In this document: positions 9,279 through 18,400 of the stretch, in pieces
How positions within the stretch are numbered: position 1 is the stretch's first letter
How the letters are laid out: every line of letters begins with the position of its first letter
From: Kumtagia sp963820075
GTDB lineage: Bacteria; Pseudomonadota; Alphaproteobacteria; Rhizobiales; Rhizobiaceae
Direction: 5' to 3'
NCBI GenBank assembly: GCA_963820075.1
Contig: CAWFYS010000006.1
Coordinates: forward strand, 372,001 to 436,000
Length of the DNA stretch: 64,000 bases
Program-made: the position numbers and the translations under genes
Notes under the pieces: generated by a model
The model's input: the letters and a program-made list of their open reading frames with translations, nothing else
The model's database searches: none
What the model was told of the DNA's origin: nothing

Positions 9279-9800
9279 GTGACTAACATATTTAGGTGGG
9301 CAGTTCCATTTCTGATATTGCTGTTTTGGCCGATTGCTAGCTTTGGATTAAATTCGTACGTAGACCTCACATTTCTTCCTAACGACTTAGCCCATTGGCT
9401 TGTTCCAAGAATGAAGTGCGATATGTTATTTTTGAAAGAAAATACATCGTTTGATTCTTCATTATATTACTCCTCATTTATTTCTGGGTGGATTTTATTG
9501 TTGTGCCTTTTATCAATAAGCATAATCCAAATATTTATACAAAAATTTTTTAACAATAAATCTTTTTTTTATGTGAATGACAAGCGTGTATGCGCTAGGT
9601 ACGCAGCTATAATGCTAGCATGCGCATTTTTAGCTTATACATCTATTTCTATCATGTCAAGTCCTCACCTCGAGGGAGAAAATTGCTCTTTTTTTTCTAG
9701 TATTACCTTAGAAGATCAATATACGCGGATGTTTTATAGAACTTTATTGTATATCGGGTTTAATCTTGCTGCGATTTATGTATCGGTTATATCTTGTTAG
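9279..9800 (+). CDS. AT-rich hypothetical membrane protein
   Basis: 173 residues from a GTG start (MTNIFRWAVPFLILLFWPIA). No family recognised. Four hydrophobic segments are visible, at roughly residues 6-25, 66-88, 107-127 and 153-172, with two soluble stretches carrying Lys, Asn and paired Cys residues. Base composition and codon use (TTT, AAA, TTA rich) are sharply unlike the GC-rich surroundings, which indicates transfer from another source. It sits right after repeat copy A and before copy B. Small AT-rich membrane proteins between repeats near a large secreted protein can be immunity proteins, but nothing here proves that. The ribosome binding site is weak, so the start is uncertain. 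Confidence 0.5.
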   Translation: MTNIFRWAVPFLILLFWPIASFGLNSYVDLTFLPNDLAHWLVPRMKCDMLFLKENTSFDSSLYYSSFISGWILLLCLLSISIIQIFIQKFFNNKSFFYVNDKRVCARYAAIMLACAFLAYTSISIMSSPHLEGENCSFFSSITLEDQYTRMFYRTLLYIGFNLAAIYVSVISC

Positions 9801-9869
9801 TCATTTTTGCGATAAGTTATTTCACTGTAGTAAAATAATAGTCGGAAAAATGATGAGGTCGTAAGAATC

Positions 9870-9983
9870 ATGTACGTAAACAGCAGCCTGATAAACGGAC
9901 TGGATGAAGATATACTTAGTATATCACAGGATACTTTACTTGCATGGACCGGGTCTCTTTTCGATGTCGCGGGCCAACTATGA
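9870..9983 (+). CDS. Possible 37-residue small ORF
   Basis: ATG at 9870, TGA at 9981. The peptide begins MYVNSSLINGLDEDILSIS and ends SLFDVAGQL. A GAGG lies about 14 bases upstream, which is far. It lies in the AT-rich stretch between the membrane protein and repeat copy B. It could be a real micro-gene or a remnant; no homology is claimed. Confidence 0.2.
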   Translation: MYVNSSLINGLDEDILSISQDTLLAWTGSLFDVAGQL

Positions 9984-10007
9984 AAAAAACTTAAATATTG
10001 CGAGATG

Positions 10008-10250
10008 TACAGGAAAATGCCGTGAGCGTCGGGCAGCCTCAGGTTGCAGGCTATCGGCCGGTCGCGCCCGCGGACAGGGCGGAAAGCGAGCAACCTGCAA
10101 TGGGAATGGTGGAATTTCGTGGCGATGAGACCGGAGCACTCCATCGCTCTTACGCCACGGCAACTCCGCCGGTAGTGAAGCGTCGTTCCGACAATGGCAC
10201 CGATGGCCTTGACCCGGCGGCGTCTGGGAAAAGTCAGCGGAGGAGCGCCG
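10008..10250 (+). repeat. Cassette repeat, copy B (best-preserved leader)
   Basis: Begins AGGAAAATGCCGTGAGCGTC and matches copies A and C through the segment encoding SVGQPQVAGYRPVAP and the following 50 codons. Here the leader is in frame with the GNAT-like domain. The overlapping ATGCCGTGA also lets an upstream frame end inside the GTG start, as in copy C. Confidence 0.65.
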
Positions 10251-10714
10251 TTTGCGTAAGGCTACCCGAGGAAAAGGACTGGCCGGACCTGCGTCAACTG
10301 GTTCGCCGGCAGCACCAGCGAACGATCTTTGCGGATATCCCGTTCTCCGAGGTAAAACTGGAGGCATTGGTGCAGAAGGCCAGGCACCCGATGCCGAACC
10401 AGTGCCTGATTGTCGCCGAGGCGAGAGGGCGGATCGTTGGAGCGGCCTGGTGCTCGGCGGGAGAGTACCTGATCGGCGAAGGCGCGTTGATGACGACGGT
10501 GCATCTGCTGGCCGTCGATGCGGAGCGCTGCGGGCCCTATCTGTCGGCCAAAGTGTTCCTGCGTCTGCTGCGCGGCGTCAGGCTGTGGTCGGACAGCATC
10601 AAGGCGACGCATGTTCTTGTGCACGTCACGACCGGCACCGCCATCAAGGCAACCGACCGTCTGTTGCGGGCAACCGGGGCGAAGTTCATCGGCGGAGGCT
10701 ATGTGTTGGCGTGA
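10022..10714 (+). CDS. GNAT-like acetyltransferase with conserved leader
   Basis: 230 residues if started at GTG 10022, which has AGGA seven bases upstream; an internal ATG at 10100 is an alternative. Residues 1-75 are the leader repeated in copies A and C. From about residue 76 the sequence looks like a GNAT domain: VRLPEEKDWPDLRQLVRRQH, then CLIVAEARGRIVGAAWCSAG (beta strands around the acetyl-CoA fold), HLLAVDAERCGPYL and a C-terminal GAKFIGGGYVL. The canonical Q/RxxGxG/A pyrophosphate loop is not obvious, so acetyl-CoA binding is unproven. A broken copy of the same domain occurs at 11880-12050. The gene is island-borne and its function is unknown. Confidence 0.55.
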   Translation: MSVGQPQVAGYRPVAPADRAESEQPAMGMVEFRGDETGALHRSYATATPPVVKRRSDNGTDGLDPAASGKSQRRSAVCVRLPEEKDWPDLRQLVRRQHQRTIFADIPFSEVKLEALVQKARHPMPNQCLIVAEARGRIVGAAWCSAGEYLIGEGALMTTVHLLAVDAERCGPYLSAKVFLRLLRGVRLWSDSIKATHVLVHVTTGTAIKATDRLLRATGAKFIGGGYVLA

Positions 10715-11455
10715 GGCGCACAAAGCCTTACGAGGCACACGGTGAGAAGGCCGTGGAACGATCAGGTGAGGGTATACGCTGAAATTTCTCGTGTTCGTTG
10801 CGTCTGGAGTGCGCATTGCGTCGCAGTCACTGTCGATGCCAGACTTACGTTTTTATTAGGGTCCGCTGGTTTCGAGCGGCGATCTCAGCTACATGCTACG
10901 ACTGGCTCAATCGTCCGATACGTATGTGTCAGCCTGACATCCGAAGATGTTCGGAGCTTCCAGGCACAATACGGACAGATCCATCAGATCGAAATTGCAC
11001 GGTAGCCAGCGCGGCGAAGCGCTATGGCAGAGGCCGTTCGATACACTCATTTTTCGCTGCTCACGCCGGGCTATTCAGGAGCAAGAGGCTGATGGGATCC
11101 ATGGATGTCCCCCTGTCGACTTGCTGGGGCAAGGGGAGAACGGTGCCTGGTCGTGGAGGCCGTGCCGTTCGAGCGACGGGCCATCTGTTCCACGGCTATG
11201 AGCGGATCACGCGTACCGAGAGCCACTATCACGATACCGATCTTTCCTTCAGGAGACCGCAGAAGGAGCGTGTCACCGGGTTTCTTCAGTGCGAATCGCG
11301 TAGGATCTTCCCCAATCCCGGATGCACGCTCGATGAGCAAAGTCCGGTACTTTACTATGGATTCCAGCATTAACCGCAGCCAGATGCACCTGATCGAGAA
11401 GATCAGGCATCGGCGCGCGCCTTACAGCCTGCCTGACCTGGCGAAACGAGGAGAA
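10715..11455. other. Intergenic/decayed island sequence
   Basis: About 740 bases with no convincing gene. Overlapping short frames on both strands (for example a minus-strand frame at 11071-11370 containing EGKIGIVIVALGTRDPL) lack a good start signal and a recognisable domain. I see no transposase, integrase or tRNA here. Confidence 0.4.
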
Positions 11456-11461
11456 ATGAGC

Positions 11462-11662
11462 ATGCCCAGCCTGACACAGGAGCAGATGGACCGCCTTGGC
11501 GCACTTTCTGCGGCTGACGGCCAAGCCGCTGATTCTATCCAGAACTGGCCAGTCAAACCCTTTCGCCGGCTCATGCGCGGCAAAACGACGCTGGCTTCAG
11601 GTTGCACGAAGCCATGTCGAGCAATACAATCTGCTTGTCTCTCGTATAGGAAAATGCCGTGA
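11462..11662 (+). CDS. Small hypothetical protein of the repeat unit
   Basis: 66 residues, MPSLTQEQMDRLGALSAADG... to ...LSYRKMP. An alternative ATG lies six bases earlier (11456). AGGAG in GAGGAGAAATG is a good ribosome binding site. Its TGA overlaps the GTG start of the next frame (GTGA at 11659-11662), so it would be translationally coupled to the leader ORF. The same segment is recognisable but frame-broken in copy A. No domain recognised. The middle part (SIQNWPVK) may also be damaged by an indel relative to the ancestral form. Confidence 0.4.
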   Translation: MPSLTQEQMDRLGALSAADGQAADSIQNWPVKPFRRLMRGKTTLASGCTKPCRAIQSACLSYRKMP

Positions 11663-12050
11663 GCGTCGGGCAGCCTCAGGTTGCAGGGCTATCGGTCGTC
11701 GCGCCGCGGACAGGGCGGAAAGCGAGCAACCTGCAATGGGAATGGCGGACATATGGCGATTATGCCGGAGCACTCCATCGCTCTCACCCCGGCAATCCCG
11801 CCGAAGTGAAGCTGGTTCGGAACCGGCAATGGCGCCGATCGCCTTGACCCAGCGCGCGATAAAGGTCACCGGAACAGGGGCTTTTGCGCAAGGCTACCCG
11901 AGGAAAGGCTGGAAGACGCGTCAACTGGTTCGACGGCAGCACGCGAACGATCATTGCAAAGATCCCATTCTCCGAGGAAAGCTGGAGGCATTGGTGCACG
12001 AAGGCCAGGCACTCGATGCCGAACGAGCTTGGATATCGCCAAGGCAAGGG
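11490..12050 (+). pseudogene. Cassette repeat copy C: decayed leader plus GNAT-like remnant
   Basis: From 11644 it repeats the copy B leader (SVGQPQVAG) and then the GNAT 5' part. DNA such as GCGTCAACTGGTTCG and CATTCTCCGAGGAAA aligns with 10290-10370, but several small deletions relative to copy B scatter the reading frame (WRHWCTKARHSMPNE replaces LEALVQKARHPMPNQ). The 3' half of the GNAT domain is gone. Because the losses are multiple and of different sizes, this looks like real decay rather than sequencing error. Confidence 0.6.
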
Positions 12051-12056
12051 GCAAAG

Positions 12057-12158
12057 CATGACGACCGTTTGGCGGTTGAATGGTGGCGCAAGGCAGCTTC
12101 AGGCGGACACGTGGAGGCGCAATACGATCTTGGGCTCGCCTACCAGGCGGGAGCGGGC
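12057..12158 (+). pseudogene. Sel1-repeat remnant
   Basis: One frame reads AVEWWRKAASGGHVEAQYDLGLAYQAGAG (12072-12158). It matches a single Sel1-like (TPR-type) repeat of about 36 residues with its conserved A...A..G...AQ..LG..Y..G pattern. No start or further repeats are present. It is fused to the decayed GNAT remnant and ends at the AT-rich gene at 12175, so it is a fragment of a lost Sel1 protein. Confidence 0.6.
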
Positions 12159-12174
12159 AGTAGGATACTCAGTT

Positions 12175-12429
12175 ATGAAGACATTTATCAGTGTGATTTT
12201 TGTACTTATTGCTGCATGGCAACTTTGCGAAGAAATTCTTGAGTTGTACTTTTATCGACGAATTGGGTGGGATTTTTCAATTAATAATCCAGGCAATAAA
12301 ACACCATATTATCGGGGTAATTCAACCGATGAGCGAGATATTGTCAGCAATAAGTATCGCGTCTTGATTGCTAGGCCACTTGCGATACTTTTGCTTGGGT
12401 CGTTATCATTTTCTTTGTTTTATATGTAA
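12175..12429 (+). CDS. AT-rich small membrane protein
   Basis: 84 residues (MKTFISVIFVLIAAWQLCEE...). Two hydrophobic segments are visible: residues 3-21 and about 66-83 (ARPLAILLLGSLSFSLF). The loop between them is polar (GNSTDERDIVSNKYR). Composition is AT-rich like the gene at 9279 and unlike the chromosome. It ends 30 bases before the start of the giant repeat protein, so it may be cotranscribed with it. No family recognised. A role in export or immunity for the large protein is only a guess from position. Confidence 0.5.
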   Translation: MKTFISVIFVLIAAWQLCEEILELYFYRRIGWDFSINNPGNKTPYYRGNSTDERDIVSNKYRVLIARPLAILLLGSLSFSLFYM

Positions 12430-12459
12430 TAGATGCTGCCAGAATAGGAGACTGACTCA

Positions 12460-15400
12460 TGGTTGATGTAAAATTTAGCCCAATTTCAGGATACAATTTT
12501 AGGTACTGGTCCTGTATCTACTACGATAAATTTTTCCGGTGACGATTATTTTCCGAGTTCTGTTCAAATTTCGGGCTGGAGTGTTTGGTGTCCTCGCAAC
12601 TAAAAGTCCGGCGCGCGTTGGGGTTGGCTATTCGAACACCTTCCCGGTAGGCAATACAGGGTTCACTTCTTTATTTGCGGGACCAATGTTTGGAGAGGAC
12701 GGTCTGTCTCTCGTTGCTCGAGCTTCGGCAGGGGGACAGGTGCGCGCTGCAGGAGGAAATATGCGACCGGCGGCGGTTTCAGTCGAACTATCTCAGGTGG
12801 TTGTTGATAACAAATCAGTGGACACGCCCTATCTTTACGGCAGCGGGTTGCCTTCAAACATTTGGCAACCCGGGGTTACGTACCTAAATCGGCAATTCGC
12901 TTATACGGGACCTGCTGTTGAGGCCAAAGCGCAGGATAGGCTGCCTGACTATGTAGGTTTCGACACTCCATCCGAGCACATTCCGATGGAAGCGCGGCCG
13001 GGCCATGTCGCAAGCGCGCCCAGGCCCGCAGCCCGGGCCCGCAACCCGGACCGCATTCTCCCGTTGGCGACTACCATCACTCAAGCCTGTCCAAGCCCGC
13101 AAGCGCGCCGAGTTCCAACCCTTTCGGTCCCGGCTCGATGGCAGCCGGCCGAGCGGCGGAGCGCGCCTCGGTGTCCGGCCGGCGGCTCGTCCAGCAAATC
13201 CAAGCCCGCGCCGAGCCCGCGGCCCGGGCCGCATTCTCCCGTTGGCGACTACCATCACTCGAGCCTGTCCAAGCCCGCAAGCGCACCGAGCCCGCGGCCC
13301 GGGCCGCATTCTCCCGTTGGCGACTACCATCACTCAAGCCTGTCCAAGCCCGCAAGCGCGCCGAGTTCCAACCCTTTCGGTCCCGGCTCGATGGCAGCCG
13401 GCCGAGCGGCTGATCGGAATTCGGTGTCGTCCACGTCGAGTTCCGGCAGCAGCAGCAAACCCGTCCTGCTTGACCTTGACGGCAACGGACTGACGCGTCG
13501 AAACGCTCGATACCTCGTCGATGTTCCTCGACCTCGACGGCGACGGCTATCAGCACCGCACCGCCTGGGCCGGCAAGGGAGACGGCGTTCTGGTGCTCGA
13601 CGCCGACGGCGACGGCAGGATCAGCCGGTCAAGCGAGTTCGCCTTCACCGAATGGGATGCGACCGCCGATGGCGACCTCGAGGCGCTGCGCAAAGTGTTC
13701 GACAGCAACGGCAACGGCAAGCTCGATGCCGGCGATGCGCGCTGGAGCGAGTTCAAGGTCGAGGTGGACGGACAACTTGTGTCGCTGGCCTCGCTCGGCC
13801 TTGCCTCGATCGACCTGACGCCGACAGGCAGCGGCCAGAACTTCGCCGACGGCTCGGCGATCACCGGCACGGCGAAATTCACCCGCACCGACGGCACGAC
13901 CGGCACGGCCGGCGACGCCGTTCTGGCGGCCGATGCGGCCAGCTATCGCATCCAGCGCAGCACGATAGCGAACGCCGATCAGTCGACGACCGAGACGGTA
14001 GCCGGTTTCAACCGCGACGGCTCGACCGCCTTCACCAGCCAGATCACGACGAGCGCCGACGGCAGCCACGTCCTGACGCGCTTCGACGACAATGGCGATG
14101 GCGTGTTCGACCGCTCGCAAAGCGATGATCTGGTGGTTTCGACCAATGGCACCCGTACGCGGACGATAGCCAATTTGAACGGCGACGGCTCGCTGCGCGA
14201 CACAACAGCGACGACCACCAGCGCCGACGGCAAAACAGTTACCACCACGCTCGACCAGAACGGCGACGGTGTGGTTGACCAGCGGCAGGTGTTTTCCCGC
14301 AACTCCGATGGTTCGAGCGTCACGACCGTTGAAAAGCTGAACAGGAGGGGAACGCTGCTCGCAAAGGTGGTGACGACGGCGAGCGCGGACGGACTGGCCA
14401 AGACGCTCGCGACCGACCCGACCGGCAGCGGCGTCTTCGACCGGACCCTGCGCGAGACGACGATCGTCAATGCCGACAAGAGCCGCGCCAGGAGCGAGGC
14501 GCTGGAGAGCCGCGACGGCACATTGATGAGCAGGACGGTGACCGCCACCAGCGCCAATGGCCGGCAGGTATCGACATCATCGGACCTTGACGGCGATGGC
14601 GACGTCGACCGGCGCGAGACGACGACGTTGAGCGTGTCCGCGACGGGCTCGATCGTCAGCGTGGTGGACAGCTTCAACGGCGACGGTTCGCGCCGCGGCA
14701 AGGCACAGGTGACAACGAGCGCCGACGGGCTCGGCAAGGTCTCCACTGCCGACATCACCGGTGACGGCGTCACCGATCGGACAATCTCCGAGATCACAAC
14801 GGTCGCCAACGGCGTCCGGACCGAAACGGTCGAGCAGCGGAGCGCAAACGGCGCGTTGCTGACGAAGACGGTGACGACGACCAGCGTCGGCGCGGCAGGA
14901 ATCCGCGTCCAGGAGGACGCCACCGGCGACGGTGCGTTCGACCGCGAGACCGTAACGACCGTCGATGCCGCGGGTGCGAGCCTGACGACGGTTTCGATCC
15001 TTAATGCCGACGGCACCCGCAAGAGCCAGTCGCTCACCACCGTGAGCGCTGACGGGCTGCACAGGACGACCGAGCTCGACATTACCGGTGACGGAATTGC
15101 CGATGCTTCGTCGACCGACCTGACGGTGGTCAATGCCGATGGCAGCCGCACCCGAACGCTGAGCGAGCGCAACCGCGATGGCCAGACCATCGCGCGGCAT
15201 GTGACGCAGACCTCCGCGGACGGCCTCACCGTTTCCGGGATGGTGGACACTCAATGGCGACGGCGTTTTCGACGGGTCTTCGTCCGACGTGACGGTCAGT
15301 GACGCCAGCGGCAGCCGGGCGCGAACGGTGACGACAAGCAGCGGCAACGGCACATTGCTGTCGAAGACGGTGACGAAAGTCTCGGCCGGGCGCAGCACGA

Positions 15401-18400
15401 CGACCACGGCTGTGGACGGGGATGGCGACGGCAAGACCGATTCGTACAAAAAGCACGTCGTCAACAGCGACGGCAGCACTTCTGAAACCACGACGGTGTA
15501 TGTCATCGGCGCGGAGATCTCGAAGACGGTCGAGACGATCAGCGCCGATGGCCTGACCACGACCGTGGAGGACGATTTGGACGGCAACGGCGCCGTCGAC
15601 GTCAAACGCACGCTGGCGACCGTGCTCAACGCCAATGGCAGCCGCACCACGACGGTCAGCGAGCGGGCCGCCGACGATACTCTGCTGTCGAGCAGCGGCA
15701 CGACGACGAGCGGCAACGGATTGGCGATCGACGGCTGGAGCGATGTCAACGGCGACGGTGTAATCGATTTCCGTTCGTCCGACGTTACGGTGCTGAACCT
15801 GAACGGATCCACGACGAGGACGGTCTCGGCGCGCACCGGCGCCGGTCAGCTTGTCGACCAGACGATCACCACGGTGAGCGCCAACGGCCTGAGCACGGTG
15901 GATCAGCTCGATCTTGACGGCAACGGCTCGATCGACCGCACCGTCACCACGCTCAAGAGCTTGAAGGTTGCCGGACCCGTAGTCGACAGTGTTACAGTCG
16001 AGAACGCCGACAACCAGGTGGTCTCGACCGCGTCGACGGCGACATACCCCGTCCTGCGAAAGGTGACCGTTGCGGATCTGGACGGAAATCAGCTTAATGA
16101 AGTCCACCGCGTGAGTGTGACCGACGCAAACGGCTCGGTCACGGACACGGTCTCGACCTATGTCCCCCAAGGCGGGTTAAACAAACTCGCGTCGCGCTCG
16201 ACAACGACGGTGAGCGCCGACGGGCTGTCGACGCGGATGGACAGCGATCTTGACGGCAACGGCTCGATCGACCGGATCGACGAGGCGGTCACGCTGCTCA
16301 ACGGCAATGGCAGCCGCTCCGAAATCATCAAGCGGTCGACGGGCAGCAACGTAGTAAAGGAGCAGACGACTGTCGAGACCAGCGCCGATGGCCTTTCGAA
16401 GACCATCAACTGGGCGGCGACAGGGGGCGCAGTGACCCGCTCGCTCAGCCAGCAGACGACGATCAATGCCGACGGAAGCACCGTCGAAACAGCGACCTAC
16501 ACGAAGGCGGGAGGAGTGCTGGAAAGCAGGACGGTCAAGACCGTCAGCGCCAGCAAGCAGACCGAGACGGTGACCAGGGACATCGACGGCGACGGCATCA
16601 TCGACCAGAATTCGGTTGCCGTGACGAAGGCCGGGTCCCGGACCACGACGCTCACCGAACTTGGCACGAACGGGGTGACGGCAATTGCCCGCAAGACGAT
16701 CACCGAAGCCGCCACCGGCCTTTCCACGACCATCGACTATGACACCGACGGCAATGGCGTCGCGAGACAGCCGCACGACCGAAATAACGGTTCTGAACGC
16801 GAACGGCAGCAGAACGACCACTGTAACGCGCGCCAACGGCACTTTGAACACGATCGACACGACTGTGATTGACCGCTCGGCGGACGGACTGAGCTTGCTG
16901 GAGAAATGGGACCTCAACGCTGATGGAGTGTTCGATCAGTCACGCAGCGATGTGACGGCGATCAACGCCGACGGCTCGAAGACGCGCATTGTGAGCAACC
17001 TCGCCGGAAATACACTGACCAGCCGCACCGAGACCACGACCAGCGCCAACGGCCTGATGACGACGACCCGCTGGGATGTCGATGGCTCGGGCGACTATGA
17101 GCAGGTCTCGACCGATCAATCCGTGCTCAACCGGGACGGTTCGGTGACGCGCACGGTTAGCAGCACACAGAACGGCACGTTAGTCGCACGGTCATCGACC
17201 ACTACAGGCGCCGATGAGCGGGTGACGTCTGCCTCGGAAGAGCAGCCGGGGCTTGGTCTCGGCACCCGCACTTCGCTCACCAGCCGCGCAAAGCTGGCCG
17301 ACGATTCCGCCGTCGAGACGCAGAGCGTATCGGACGCTTCCGGCAAGCTCATCGAAACGCAAACGGTGACGACAAGCGGCGACAGCCGCGAAGTGAAAAT
17401 TGCCCGTGACCGCGACGGCAATGGTACGGCCGATCAAATCGAGGAGCAATATCGTCTGGTTGACGGTTCGCGGAGAACGGTGACCACCGGCTACGGGACG
17501 GGAGGCCTCAAGTCATACCAGGCGACGACCAACGCCACCGCCGATGGCCTTGCGGCCACGACGGAATGGGATCTGGATGGCAATGGTTCGATCGACCGCC
17601 GCCGACAGACGGCGGAGGCCTTCAAAAACGACGGCAGCCGGTCGACCATCGTCACCGACACCTCGGCAAGCGGCACGCTGCTCAGCAAGACGACCGCGAC
17701 TGTCAGCGCCGACGGGCTGACGCGCGTCGTCACGCGCGATGTCAATGGCGACGGAGTGACCGACAGCACCCAGACCAGTGTAGAGGCAATGACCGGGGCC
17801 GCCGTGACGACAGTGGTCAACAATGCCGAGGCTCGCAACGGCAAATATCTAGTGCCCGGCGAGGTCTATTGGGAGAAGGCGGTGGCCGCCAGGATCGAGA
17901 CGACGGTTTCGGCCGACGGGCTGACGACGACGGTTAGATCCGACCGTGACGGCAATGGCAGCTTCGAGCAGATCATGGTTTCGATCGCCCAGATTGACGG
18001 CTCGATCAAGTCGACGATCACAGAGACCAATCCCGACGGCACCATAAAGGCAACGGGAAGCCGGAGCGAAAGCGCCGACGGCCGCGTCGTGGTCCTGCGC
18101 AAGGACATCGGCAATGACGGCACTGTCGAACTTACCCAGACCGCCGTCACCGCCCTCGATGGCACCATTGTCTTCACCACGGTCGATCGCAATGCCAATG
18201 GCAGCCTCAAGCAGACGGTCACCGAGACGTTCGACCCGATGGGCAAGCTGGCCAGCAGCCTCACTACCGACGAGTTAGGGCGCAAGACGGCGGAACTGCT
18301 GGCCAATGCCAATGGCACCATGGCCAATTCGACCTATGACGGGGCGAGCGGCAAGCTGCTTTCGGTGAGCAGTCTGAACAAGGACGGGGTGATCACGAAC

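Noticed and set aside
13979..15836. Long minus-strand frames opposite the repeat protein
   Set aside because: They only mirror the regular repeat codons; the plus strand gives the DxDGDGxxD pattern.
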